Of a stretch of 64,000 nucleotides of DNA, positions 52,044-60,705 are shown piece by piece. Positions within the stretch are counted from its first letter, which is position 1; the number at the start of each line of letters is the position of its first letter. The notes beneath the pieces were generated by a model that had not been told where the DNA came from, ran no database searches, and saw nothing but the letters and a program-made list of their open reading frames with translations. Source of the DNA: Collimonas sp. PA-H2 (lineage in GTDB: Bacteria; Pseudomonadota; Gammaproteobacteria; Burkholderiales; Burkholderiaceae_D); contig NZ_PDBX01000001.1 in assembly GCF_002564105.1 (NCBI RefSeq), forward strand, positions 3,472,001 to 3,536,000. The letters run 5' to 3'. The position numbers and the translations under genes are program-made.

Positions 52044-53630
52044 TTGACCGATCATTACACTCGCCGGCTGGCGCTGCTAGGGCAAGAGCAGCACCGCGAC
52101 TTGCTAGGCCAGGGCCTGCGCGGCATCGAAAGAGAAACTCTGCGCGTCGACGCCGATGGCCGGCTGGCCCTGACGCCGCATCCGCGCGCGCTGGGTTCGG
52201 CGCTGACGCAGCCGCAGATCACCACAGACTATTCGGAGTCGCTGCTGGAGTTCATTACCCCGGCCGAGCATGATATTGCGACGGCTCTGACCGAGCTCGA
52301 CACGGTCCACCGCTTCGTCTACAGCAAGCTGGGCGACGAACTGCTGTGGAGCCAGTCGATGCCGGCCCACCTGCCGGCCGAAGAACTGATTCCGATTGCC
52401 TGGTACGGCACTTCTCACATGGGGACCTTGAAGCACGTCTACCGGCGCGGCCTGGCGCTGCGCTACGGCAAGCGCATGCAGTGCATCGCTGGCATCCATT
52501 ACAACTATTCGCTGGCCGAAGGCGTGTGGCAAACCTTGCAACAGGCGGAAGGCGCCAGCGGCACGGCCATGCACTTCCAGTCAGAAAGCTATATCGCACT
52601 GGTGCGCAACTTCCGCCGCTACAGCTGGCTGCTGATGTACCTCTTCGGCGCTTCGCCGGCCCTGTCCAAATGTTTCCTGGACGGCCGCGACCACCGGCTG
52701 GACGAGCTGGACAAAGATACTCTCTACCTGCCATACGCCACCAGCCTGCGCATGAGCGACCTTGGCTACACCAGCGAAGCCCAGGCGCGCCTGACGCCGC
52801 AGTTCAACAGCCTCGACAGCTACATCAAGAGCCTGGCGCGCGCGGTCAGCCAGCCTTATCCGCCATATGCCGAGATCGGCACCCACCGCAACGGCGAATG
52901 GGTGCAGATCAACACCAACATCCTGCAAATCGAAAACGAGTACTACTCGACCATCCGGCCGAAACGCGTGATCAATTCCGGCGAACGGCCGATCCAGGCG
53001 CTGTCGGCGCGCGGTGTGCAATATATAGAAGTGCGCTGCATGGACATCGACCCTTTCGAGCCGATGGGCATCAATCTGGAAACCTCGCGCTTCCTCGATG
53101 CCTTCCTGCTGTTCTGCGCGCTCGACGACAGCCCGCTCACCAGCGATGAAGAAAGCCTGGAAAACACCGAGAATTTTTCCCGTGCGGTGAAAGAAGGGCG
53201 GCGTCCCGGCCTGCAACTGCGGCGCGACGGCAATCCGGTCGGCCTGCAGACCTGGGGCAAGGAACTGCTGGAGCGGATCAGTGCGGCCGCGGATTTACTC
53301 GATGCCCAGCGCAGCGATGACGCACATGCCGCATCGCTGGCAAAGCAATGCCTCAAGCTGGACCAGGTGGAACTGACGCCTTCGGCGAAGGTCTTGGCGA
53401 TCCTGCGCGATAACAAAGAATCGTTCGGCAGCTTCGCCCTGCGCCTGAGCAAAGAGCATGCGGCTCATTTCCTGGCAAATCCTCCTAGCCCGGACGAGCG
53501 TAATTATTACGAAACGATGGCGACGACGTCCTTGGCCGAGCAGGAGAGCCTGGAGCGTAGCCAGACCGGGGATTTCGATACCTTTGTTGCTGCTTACCGG
53601 GCCAGCACGCTGGGCAATATGAGTGTTTAG
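52044..53630 (+). CDS. gshA: Glutamate-cysteine ligase
   Basis: A 528-residue type 1 glutamate-cysteine ligase, first step of glutathione synthesis. Conserved parts are [56 protein letters not shown] and [17 protein letters not shown]. The TTG start at 52044 has an AGAGGGA site 8 bases upstream and gives the family N terminus; an ATG at 52005 would add 13 residues without a site. Both remain possible. It converges with an azoreductase-type gene. Confidence 0.92.
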   Translation: MTDHYTRRLALLGQEQHRDLLGQGLRGIERETLRVDADGRLALTPHPRALGSALTQPQITTDYSESLLEFITPAEHDIATALTELDTVHRFVYSKLGDELLWSQSMPAHLPAEELIPIAWYGTSHMGTLKHVYRRGLALRYGKRMQCIAGIHYNYSLAEGVWQTLQQAEGASGTAMHFQSESYIALVRNFRRYSWLLMYLFGASPALSKCFLDGRDHRLDELDKDTLYLPYATSLRMSDLGYTSEAQARLTPQFNSLDSYIKSLARAVSQPYPPYAEIGTHRNGEWVQINTNILQIENEYYSTIRPKRVINSGERPIQALSARGVQYIEVRCMDIDPFEPMGINLETSRFLDAFLLFCALDDSPLTSDEESLENTENFSRAVKEGRRPGLQLRRDGNPVGLQTWGKELLERISAAADLLDAQRSDDAHAASLAKQCLKLDQVELTPSAKVLAILRDNKESFGSFALRLSKEHAAHFLANPPSPDERNYYETMATTSLAEQESLERSQTGDFDTFVAAYRASTLGNMSV

Positions 53631-53655
53631 GAAACTATCAGTTAGTCTTCCTGGC

Positions 53656-53677
53656 GCCGGCGGCTTAAGCCGTCGGC
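53656..53677. other. Palindrome overlapping a convergent stop codon
   Basis: GCCGGCGGCTTAAGCCGTCGGC is nearly self-complementary (one G-T) and contains the TAA of the azoreductase gene. Without a T-tract it may act as a weak bidirectional stop for gshA and the azoreductase operon. Confidence 0.5.
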
Positions 53678-54342
53678 TGAGTTTCGCCGGTTGACGAACG
53701 GATGGCAGGTGTCGAACCTTGCTGCATGACGCTCTTGCCCGCTCTGGCCAAGGACAATTTCTCTGACAATTGCCGGCGTGCTTCATGCATTGCCTGCGCC
53801 ACCGCTTCGGGGCCGAAGACCAGTCCTTGCAGCGGGAAAAAATGCACATCGCTGATGCCGATCGATGCCAGCGCATAGCGCAGGTAGGGTGTCAGGAAAT
53901 CAGTCTGCTTCGCTCGCTCACCCGCAAAAAATCCGCCCGAGCTGACCAGTACAAAGGTCGGACGGTCCTTCATCAGTCCGACCTTGCCCTGCGGCGTCGC
54001 CTGGAAACTACGATGGATGCGGATCACATGATCGATCCACAATTTGAGCGCGGCAGGTACGGTGAAGTTGTGCATCGGTGTGACGATGAACAGCATATCG
54101 TGTTGTTCCAGCTCGACGATCAGGCGTTCCGACCATTCGAATTCTTTCGCATCGGGCGCCGTTTGCGAAGTGAGGGCAGTTGCGTAGCCGCGCCCGATTG
54201 GCGGGATGGGCGACTGCACCAGGTCGCGTTCGGTGATCTTTACGTTATCGATCCCTGATGCGGTAATCGTTTCCATTGCAAGGCGATAACCATGGCTAGC
54301 ATCGCTGTGCGGGCCGCTGTTCAATAGCAGGATGCGCGTCAT
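53665..54342 (-). CDS. FMN-dependent NADH-azoreductase family protein
   Basis: A 225-residue flavodoxin-like-fold protein. Flavin-binding stretches are ILLLNSGPHSDASHG, TPMHNFTVPAALKLWIDHVIR and VSSGGFFAGERAKQTDFLTPYLRYA, as in AzoR-type quinone and azo reductases. The first phosphate-binding loop is atypical (NSGPHSDAS in place of SSPRxxxS). It is the last gene of a small operon behind an acetyltransferase, overlapping it by 4 bases. Confidence 0.88.
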   Translation of the reverse strand: MTRILLLNSGPHSDASHGYRLAMETITASGIDNVKITERDLVQSPIPPIGRGYATALTSQTAPDAKEFEWSERLIVELEQHDMLFIVTPMHNFTVPAALKLWIDHVIRIHRSFQATPQGKVGLMKDRPTFVLVSSGGFFAGERAKQTDFLTPYLRYALASIGISDVHFFPLQGLVFGPEAVAQAMHEARRQLSEKLSLARAGKSVMQQGSTPAIRSSTGETQPTA

Positions 54343-54791
54343 GTGGTGGATTCCTGAGTAAGCGGTTCGACGAAATGCATGCCCTTTGCAAGCAACCCCT
54401 GGCGGAAGTAAAAGCGCTGCGCCAGTGCCATATGCAAGCCGGTATCCAGTACAAAGTGCTTGCAGTGCAGCGCAACGGCTTGTTGCCGCACTGCTTGCAG
54501 CAGACGTTCGCCTATTCCGGAGCGCTGCAAGGAAGCCGTTATCACCAGATCATCGACATAAACGAAACGGCCATATATCAGATTGTCTTGCAGGCGGTAG
54601 CCGGCAAGCCCGACGATGGCGCCATCGCGCCATGCTGCAAGCAGTCGATACCCTTGCGTGCGTTGCCGCGCGACTTGGGCGCTGTATGTTGTGCGATCGC
54701 TCAGATGCGGTCGCAATTCCTTCATCACGGAGAACGACGCTGCCAGATCGGCGTCGCTTTCGATGTGTTTTATCTCTAGCTGGGACTGCAT
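54339..54791 (-). CDS. GNAT-family acetyltransferase
   Basis: A 150-residue GNAT N-acetyltransferase. The acetyl-CoA motif is RSGIGERLLQAVRQQA (Q/RxxGxG/A type), with VYVDDLVITASLQRSGIG before it and FVLDTGLHMALAQRFYFRQG after. The ATG at 54791 follows GGAGAAATGC. The substrate is unknown; the neighbours suggest it helps detoxify a reactive compound. Confidence 0.87.
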   Translation of the reverse strand: MQSQLEIKHIESDADLAASFSVMKELRPHLSDRTTYSAQVARQRTQGYRLLAAWRDGAIVGLAGYRLQDNLIYGRFVYVDDLVITASLQRSGIGERLLQAVRQQAVALHCKHFVLDTGLHMALAQRFYFRQGLLAKGMHFVEPLTQESTT

Positions 54792-54850
54792 GCATTTCTC
54801 CAAAAAACAATGGACGATGGGTTTGCGGACTAAATTATTGGAGCCAGCAA

Positions 54851-55288
54851 TTACGACGGCATCTTGCGGAATGCGATGGCAAAGCGATTCCAGCTGTTGA
54901 TCGACGTCACGAGCAATGTCAGTTCAACCAGTTCGGCATCGGTGAAATGTGGGCGGACTGCTTGCCACACTGTATCCGGCACGTGGTTTTGCGAGACCAG
55001 CGTCAACGATTCGGTCCATTCCAGCGCGGCGCGCTCGCGTTCGCTGAAGAACGGAGTTTCGCGCCATGCCGCGACGGTAGCCATGCGGCGCTCGGATTCG
55101 CCGGCTTTGCGGGCGTCGGTCACATGCATGTCGAGGCAGAATGCGCAGCCGTTGATTTGCGATGCGCGCAGGCGGACAAGTTCCTTCAGCAGGATGTCCA
55201 GCGTGCCTTTGTTGATGTGGTTTTCAACACCAATCAGTGCCTTGATGGCGTCTTTGTCGGCATTGAAGAAATCGAGGCGGGTTTGCAT
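54851..55288 (-). CDS. AhpD-like carboxymuconolactone decarboxylase-family protein
   Basis: A 145-residue protein of the alkylhydroperoxidase AhpD core type. The redox pair is in NGCAFCLDMHVTDARKAG (CxxC with a His three residues after). It should reduce peroxides or related electrophiles. It begins behind AAGGAGC and heads an operon with the acetyltransferase and the azoreductase, divergent from a MocR regulator. Confidence 0.9.
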   Translation of the reverse strand: MQTRLDFFNADKDAIKALIGVENHINKGTLDILLKELVRLRASQINGCAFCLDMHVTDARKAGESERRMATVAAWRETPFFSERERAALEWTESLTLVSQNHVPDTVWQAVRPHFTDAELVELTLLVTSINSWNRFAIAFRKMPS

Positions 55289-55403
55289 TTGAAGCTCCTT
55301 GGCTAGGTAAATCGAAGTGAACGAGTGGGTATTTGCTTGAGGCCTAGTATGCGAAAATCATGGATGTATTAGAAGGGCCAAGAAATAACAAAAGGACTAG
55401 TCC

Positions 55404-56825
55404 ATGAAAACCCCTGACCTGGATCTGCACGTCGATCGCGCACTGGAATTGCCTATGTACCTGCAGATATGCCAGCGTTTCAAGACGGCGATCGAGCAAG
55501 GAAACCTGCATGCGGGGGATCGCGTGCCGGCGGTACGGGCGCTGGCGGCTGAATTGAATCTGGCGCGCGGTACGGTGGAAATGGCTTATCGCATCCTGGC
55601 GGACGAGGGATATCTGCAAATCAGGGGCGCGGCCGGCACCGTGGTTTCGCCGTCTTTGCCGCCGCCAGCTGTCCTCAAACCGCAGGTAGTCATGGCCGGA
55701 CTAGCGCAGGCAGCCATCGTCGATCACGACGGCAAGCCGCCGAAGCCGCTGCAGATGGGCTTGCCTGCGCTCGATGCATTTCCGCGCAAGGTGTGGAACC
55801 GGCTGGTCGGCCATCGCCTGCGCAGCAGCGAACCGGCAAGACTGGCCTATCCCGACCCTGCCGGTTATGATCGTTTGCGTGAAAAAATTGCAACTTATCT
55901 GGGCGTCTCGCGCGGCGTGACCTGCCTGCCGGAACAGGTGTTCATCACGACCGGCTTGCGCAACACGCTTGAACTGACCCTAAGCAGCCTTGCGACTGTC
56001 GGCGATGCGTTCTGGTTCGAAGATCCCGGCTATATTTTTGCACGCCTGTTTCTGCAAAATGCCGCGGTCAAGGTCGTGCCGGTGCCGGTTGATGAAAATG
56101 GATTGATGGTGGAAGAAGGCAAGCGGCGCAGTCCGCATGCAAAATTCGCGATGGTCACGCCGTCGCACCAAAGTCCGCTTGGGGTGACCTTATCGCTGGA
56201 GCGCCGGCTGGCGTTTCTGGAATGGGCCAGCAAAGCAGGCAGCTGGATTATCGAAGACGACTACGATAGCGAGTTTCGCTACCAGGGACGGCCGCTGCCG
56301 GCGCTGAAAAGCCTGGATCGCAATGAGCGCGTCATTTACAGCGGCACCTTCAGCAAGGCGATGTTTCCGGGGTTAAGGCTGGCTTATGTGGTTGCGCCGG
56401 TCAGCGCGGTTGCACGCTTTCAGGCAGCCACCTACAACCTGAACGCAGGCTGCCCATATCTGTTTCAGGCAGGCATTGCCGATTTTATCGCTGAAGGTCA
56501 TTTCTCAAGGCATCTGAAAAAAATGCGCCTGTTATATGCAGAACGTCGCGCGGTGACGTCGCGCGTTTTCCAGGAAATATTGGGCGACCGCATACGGATC
56601 GATCTGCAACCGGGCGGCTTGCACATACTGGCGAAGCTGGCTGAGCACGAAGACGATGTCATGCTGGCAGGTCGTGCGCGGACTGCCGGCTTGGCCCTGC
56701 ATCCTTTGTCGCGCTGGTACATCAATGCCAAGCCGCGGCAGGGATTGTTGCTGGGCTTTGCCAATGTGATCGATGAGAAGGAGGCGATACGCCTGGCGCT
56801 GAAACTCAAACAAGCATTGGCATAG
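55404..56825 (+). CDS. MocR/PdxR-type GntR-aminotransferase regulator
   Basis: A 473-residue fusion of an N-terminal GntR winged helix (residues about 12-80; HAGDRVPAVRALAAELNLARGTV) and a type I aminotransferase-like domain. The PLP lysine is in SGTFSKAMFPGLRLAYVV, and IIEDDYDSEFRYQGRPLPALK is the MocR signature. It is divergent from the AhpD-acetyltransferase-azoreductase operon, with 115 bases between starts, so it likely controls it with PLP or an amino compound as effector. Confidence 0.92.
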   Translation: MKTPDLDLHVDRALELPMYLQICQRFKTAIEQGNLHAGDRVPAVRALAAELNLARGTVEMAYRILADEGYLQIRGAAGTVVSPSLPPPAVLKPQVVMAGLAQAAIVDHDGKPPKPLQMGLPALDAFPRKVWNRLVGHRLRSSEPARLAYPDPAGYDRLREKIATYLGVSRGVTCLPEQVFITTGLRNTLELTLSSLATVGDAFWFEDPGYIFARLFLQNAAVKVVPVPVDENGLMVEEGKRRSPHAKFAMVTPSHQSPLGVTLSLERRLAFLEWASKAGSWIIEDDYDSEFRYQGRPLPALKSLDRNERVIYSGTFSKAMFPGLRLAYVVAPVSAVARFQAATYNLNAGCPYLFQAGIADFIAEGHFSRHLKKMRLLYAERRAVTSRVFQEILGDRIRIDLQPGGLHILAKLAEHEDDVMLAGRARTAGLALHPLSRWYINAKPRQGLLLGFANVIDEKEAIRLALKLKQALA

Positions 56826-57098
56826 CGCCGCGCTGGGGCCATGGCCTGCAACGAGATATTTATCGATTATAGAGCTTCGTCAGGAGTCGCCAGGGATCGA
56901 AACATTCACTGGTGATAGGCAGCTTACGCCACCCACAAGAGACATTCACAAATCCTCGAAGCGGTCATGTTAACCGGCGAGAATTTCCATTGGTGCCTAT
57001 TAGGCATTGTCGATAATGACTGACGTATACCTTCCACTGCTCGCAATTGGCTGTGGATTCAACCGACACATGGGGGCTTATAACTACCACAACTATAT

Positions 57099-58532
57099 TT
57101 ATCCACCCCTAGCCATTGCCAATTCATTCAGCTGATTTAAATCAACTTTAATGGTCCATGGCTTCTTCTCAAAATTTGGGCCATATTTACCGTGAATAAG
57201 GAGATCAGTGTCAGTCAATTCGAACATTATCGGTTCGAAGCGTGAATCTAAGCCTCCCTCTAACGAGCTGAGTGGACTCAATTCTCTACTCCATAGTGCG
57301 TTTCCTTGGAAATCGACGCCAAACATATCCAACACAACAGGACCTGAACCATTGTTGTTTGCGAATTTCGTCGTAAGAAAAAGCAACTGCTTACCTGTAC
57401 TTGCCCAGTCCCCTGAAAGTCCTTCGTATTCAATTTGATAGAGTTTATCCAATCGATAATTTAAAAGCATCCTCTCTTCAGCCCACGCTCCGTGGCGCTC
57501 CGCCAGTACATTTATCTCTTTCCAACTACGCCCGCCATACTTTATTTCGTCGGCCCCTGGATATGGCCCATCTGTCGAACGGAGAATTGGTAATTTCCCC
57601 TCTTTTCTAAGTTCAAATAGTGCGAATTGTGAATCTGGGAGTCCACTAATCCACAAGGACTCGGTTGACACTATCCGCTCAGCGCTCTTTGCGAGTGCTT
57701 GCGGAGTAGGTTTGATACGTTTCATCAGCGTGGAATATCCGTCTATACCAGCCACTTGACAGTCATTGTCGGGCCCTTTGTTGAAGTGCGGCGGGGAGTC
57801 AATCCGATGAGCATCTGTAAATCCGGCAATAGTGACGTCGTTATTTATATCTTTAAGCACCCAACGCGTTAAGCTGGAGTTTGGCCCAGATTCTGATGTA
57901 ATGGCATATCGAGCGGTTGGGTGTTCCAGGTAGGTTACCTGCAAGCAGGTGCCCGGCTTTACAGGGGGGGCAGACGTAAAAAAAGGTCCTGGAATCTTTT
58001 CCGGTGAAACGTAACACTTATTGTCTGATGCGTCTCCAAGCTCTAAATGAGCAAATCCACTTTCTCTTGCGATTGGCCAGCGCCTGTCGCCTTGATGAAG
58101 AAGGGATTTTGATTCATTAATTTTTACCTCGATAAATTGCATTCCGCCGACGGTCAGGAAATTCTGAACGTCTTTAGAACTAAGCCCGCCGGTTTCGTCG
58201 AGAAATCCATCAATCAAAAATGGACCTGGTGTCTGGGCAAGTTCCTTAACGCAAATTGAATGGGCTTGGGTTCTCAGGCTATTTCTTTTCCCGTCTCTAT
58301 AAAATGCTTTGCCAAGAGGCCAAAAAATGGGAGCCGTAAGTACACAGGCAATCAGGCAGCCAAGAATTTTTCCTTTATATCCTTTCCCAAACCAAAGAGC
58401 TATTCCAAAAACGACAACAGGAATAAGTACAATGGCCCATATAAAAAGAAGAAGAAATTCCTCTCCGACCCCACGCTGTTTGTATTTGAAATACAACGGC
58501 GCACGTCCGCGTTGCAACGTAAATTTTGTCAT
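57099..58532 (-). CDS. Orphan membrane protein of unknown function, AT-rich
   Basis: A 477-residue protein without recognised domains. Two hydrophobic segments near residues 27-48 and 57-75 are followed by a soluble part of about 400 residues, including many short strands and a Cys-poor C terminus (KYGPNFEKKPWTIKVDLNQL). The base composition and codon use are clearly more AT-rich than neighbouring genes, which suggests acquisition. An AT-rich upstream region follows. No obvious operon partner or terminator. Confidence 0.7.
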   Translation of the reverse strand: MTKFTLQRGRAPLYFKYKQRGVGEEFLLLFIWAIVLIPVVVFGIALWFGKGYKGKILGCLIACVLTAPIFWPLGKAFYRDGKRNSLRTQAHSICVKELAQTPGPFLIDGFLDETGGLSSKDVQNFLTVGGMQFIEVKINESKSLLHQGDRRWPIARESGFAHLELGDASDNKCYVSPEKIPGPFFTSAPPVKPGTCLQVTYLEHPTARYAITSESGPNSSLTRWVLKDINNDVTIAGFTDAHRIDSPPHFNKGPDNDCQVAGIDGYSTLMKRIKPTPQALAKSAERIVSTESLWISGLPDSQFALFELRKEGKLPILRSTDGPYPGADEIKYGGRSWKEINVLAERHGAWAEERMLLNYRLDKLYQIEYEGLSGDWASTGKQLLFLTTKFANNNGSGPVVLDMFGVDFQGNALWSRELSPLSSLEGGLDSRFEPIMFELTDTDLLIHGKYGPNFEKKPWTIKVDLNQLNELAMARGG

Positions 58533-58978
58533 TATTTTGAATTATCCCAATATCTTTTTGATTATGGTGATACCTTTTCCATATAGGTCGGCACGAATTT
58601 ACTCACAAACTCCAATGCAAATAAAATCGGAAAATATGCGGCAAAGGTGATACCCATGTGAAACACATAGCAAACCATAAATATATGTGACAGATTTCAC
58701 GTTAGGGCCTGCAATCAGATTAGAGAACGGAAATTCTACATGTCTTTTGTTCATACCTTAATTCGAATGACACCCAATGTCCGCTATGAAGCGGAAGCTT
58801 GAATGACCGCTCCTGCCGCCGTATTGAGCCAGTCGCAATAGACTCAATTCGCCCCGTTTCCGCCATTCTGGCTTGCCATTTTCTATGATCGATTGCGGCG
58901 ACAACGGCCCTTCGATCAAGCACCTTCCTCGGCAGATCTTATCAACCAGAGGGGATCATCGCTGGTATCGGCGTCGTG
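58533..58978. other. Low-GC intergenic region behind the orphan gene
   Basis: 446 bases with no supported gene. The first 200 are AT-rich and probably hold the promoter of the orphan membrane protein. The second half returns to mixed composition and carries a short minus-strand frame (58720-58923, 67 codons) whose product looks like a degraded or spurious ORF; composition changes near 58720, a possible insertion boundary. Confidence 0.45.
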
Positions 58979-59878
58979 TTAAGAGCGAGGGTTCTTGGCT
59001 ACTTCCTGATTGCGTTTGCAGGCTCCTATGCGAACGGCGACTTCGTCGAAAATCGTCTCGGCGAATTCGACTGCAGCCGGCATCTTGGCATCGTACATCA
59101 TGACGAATTCAATTTCCGGCAGTGCCGGCATGCCTTCAGACACTCCCAATTCGCGCAGCCCGTCGTCGATCGCGTTACGCGATACTGGTGCGATGGCGAT
59201 GCCGGCTCGCGCGAGCGCTCGGATGCCGGCGACACTCGGACTTTCGCAGGCGATTCGATAAGGCATGCCGGCTAACGCGAGCGCTTTGACGGCTGCCGCC
59301 CGGTACGGGCACGGGTCGGGGGAGCAAGCCAGCGGCACATCACCTTCGGGAAGCGGCTCGTGACGAGCAAACGCCCAGACGAGCGGTTCTCGCCACAAAA
59401 TCACGCCCTTGTTTGAGTGTGCACACCGGCTGCCGATCACGAGATCGAAATCGCCGTTTGCGTGCCGTCGAAACAAACTGTCGCCAATGTCGACCGTCAG
59501 ATCCAGCAGCAAACCACGGCGCGCAGCGCTATAGCGGCGTATCGCGTCGGGAAGCCAGGCTCCCGCAAAATCCTCCGATGCGCCAATGCGCAGCTTGCCG
59601 CCGAACGCGTCGCCTGTTCCCAGCCTGGCCCTTGCTTCCTCGCTCAGATTGAGCATCGCTCGAGCGTATCCGAGCAGCGTTTCACCGTGCTCCGTGAGCG
59701 TGACGCTACGCGTATTGCGCACAAAGAGAGCACGACCGATTTGTTCTTCCAGGCGGACAACCTGGGCGCTGATCGCGGATTGACTCAGATTCAGTCTACG
59801 GCCAGCGCCGGTAAAGCTCCGCACATCGGCGACGGTAACAAACGTAAGAAGTAGCGCTGTGTCGAGGGGGGTGCTCAT
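58979..59878 (-). CDS. LysR-family regulator, divergent from azoreductase
   Basis: A 299-residue LysR protein. The winged helix includes LTFVTVADVRSFTGAGRRLNLSQSAISAQVVRLEEQIG. The effector domain is complete. It is divergent from an azoreductase gene, with a perfect inverted repeat between, so it most likely regulates that gene in response to a quinone- or azo-type compound. Confidence 0.92.
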   Translation of the reverse strand: MSTPLDTALLLTFVTVADVRSFTGAGRRLNLSQSAISAQVVRLEEQIGRALFVRNTRSVTLTEHGETLLGYARAMLNLSEEARARLGTGDAFGGKLRIGASEDFAGAWLPDAIRRYSAARRGLLLDLTVDIGDSLFRRHANGDFDLVIGSRCAHSNKGVILWREPLVWAFARHEPLPEGDVPLACSPDPCPYRAAAVKALALAGMPYRIACESPSVAGIRALARAGIAIAPVSRNAIDDGLRELGVSEGMPALPEIEFVMMYDAKMPAAVEFAETIFDEVAVRIGACKRNQEVAKNPRS

Positions 59879-59894
59879 TAATCACAAAATCGGG

Positions 59895-59911
59895 TTAATT
59901 TAATCAATTAA
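59895..59911. promoter_or_regulatory. Candidate LysR operator between lysR and azoR
   Basis: TTAATT-TAATC-AATTAA is a perfect 6-bp inverted repeat with 5-bp spacing, the T-N11-A type of LysR site, 17 bases upstream of the lysR start and about 100 bases before the azoreductase start. Confidence 0.65.
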
Positions 59912-60010
59912 TATCGTTTCAAGATTATAAGCCAACTCGCTATGCTGCGAATCACAGTGGGCGACCGCGCATCCTGCGCGTCGCCGTCACCCTTGGTAAG
60001 GATTGGTTCC

Positions 60011-60643
60011 ATGACACGCGTGCTCTATATTGAAGGCTCACCCAACAAGGAATATTCGGCGTCCATCGAAGTGTGCAATGCATTTCTCGATGTGTACCGG
60101 CTGGAGCATCCCGATCATGTGATACAGAAGCTCGACATATGGGACCTGGCGATGCCGGAATTCGACGAAGACGCCCTGGCCGCGAAGTACGCCGGACTGA
60201 ACGGAGCGGCTTTGACGCCGGCGCAGGCGGCGGCATGGCAGGGCATCGAAGAACTCGCGGCGCCATTCCTCGAGGCGGACAAGTTCCTGTTCGGTGTGCC
60301 GCTATGGAATTTCAGCATTCCGTACAAGCTTAAGCATCTGATCGACGTGATCTCGCAGAAGGATGTCCTGTTCACATTCGATAGTTCAGGTTTTGCCGGC
60401 ATGCTGCGTGGGAAAAAGGCGGCAGTCGTCTATGCGCGCGGACTCAGCTACCTGTCGCCGGGTTCGTTTACGCCGGCCAGCGAGTTCGACTTCCAGCGCC
60501 CCTATATTGAAACTTGGCTCAAGTTCGTGGGCATGAAAGACGCTGTCGGTATTGTGGTGGAGCGCACCTTGCTCGGCGCCGACGGAAAGGCCGATCGAAG
60601 TAGCGCCATCGAAGAAGCTCGCGCGATCGCACGCGTGTTCTGA
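60011..60643 (+). CDS. azoR: FMN-dependent NADH-azoreductase
   Basis: A 210-residue AzoR-type flavoprotein. The FMN site includes YIEGSPNKEYSASIEV and FGVPLWNFSIPYKLKHLIDVI, with ARGLSYLSPGS later. It reduces azo dyes and quinones with NADH. ATG 60011 is the homologous start; the frame from 59942 is an extension. It is controlled most likely by the divergent LysR regulator. Confidence 0.93.
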   Translation: MTRVLYIEGSPNKEYSASIEVCNAFLDVYRLEHPDHVIQKLDIWDLAMPEFDEDALAAKYAGLNGAALTPAQAAAWQGIEELAAPFLEADKFLFGVPLWNFSIPYKLKHLIDVISQKDVLFTFDSSGFAGMLRGKKAAVVYARGLSYLSPGSFTPASEFDFQRPYIETWLKFVGMKDAVGIVVERTLLGADGKADRSSAIEEARAIARVF

Positions 60644-60705
60644 CCCTGCAGAGCTTCAGTGCAAATCGATCGTCACCCATACAGTCTCGATAACTATATA
60701 CGACT

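Noticed and set aside
58720..58923. A 67-codon minus-strand frame in the intergenic region
   Set aside because: No ribosome binding site, no recognised domain and no neighbour; kept only as a remark on that region.
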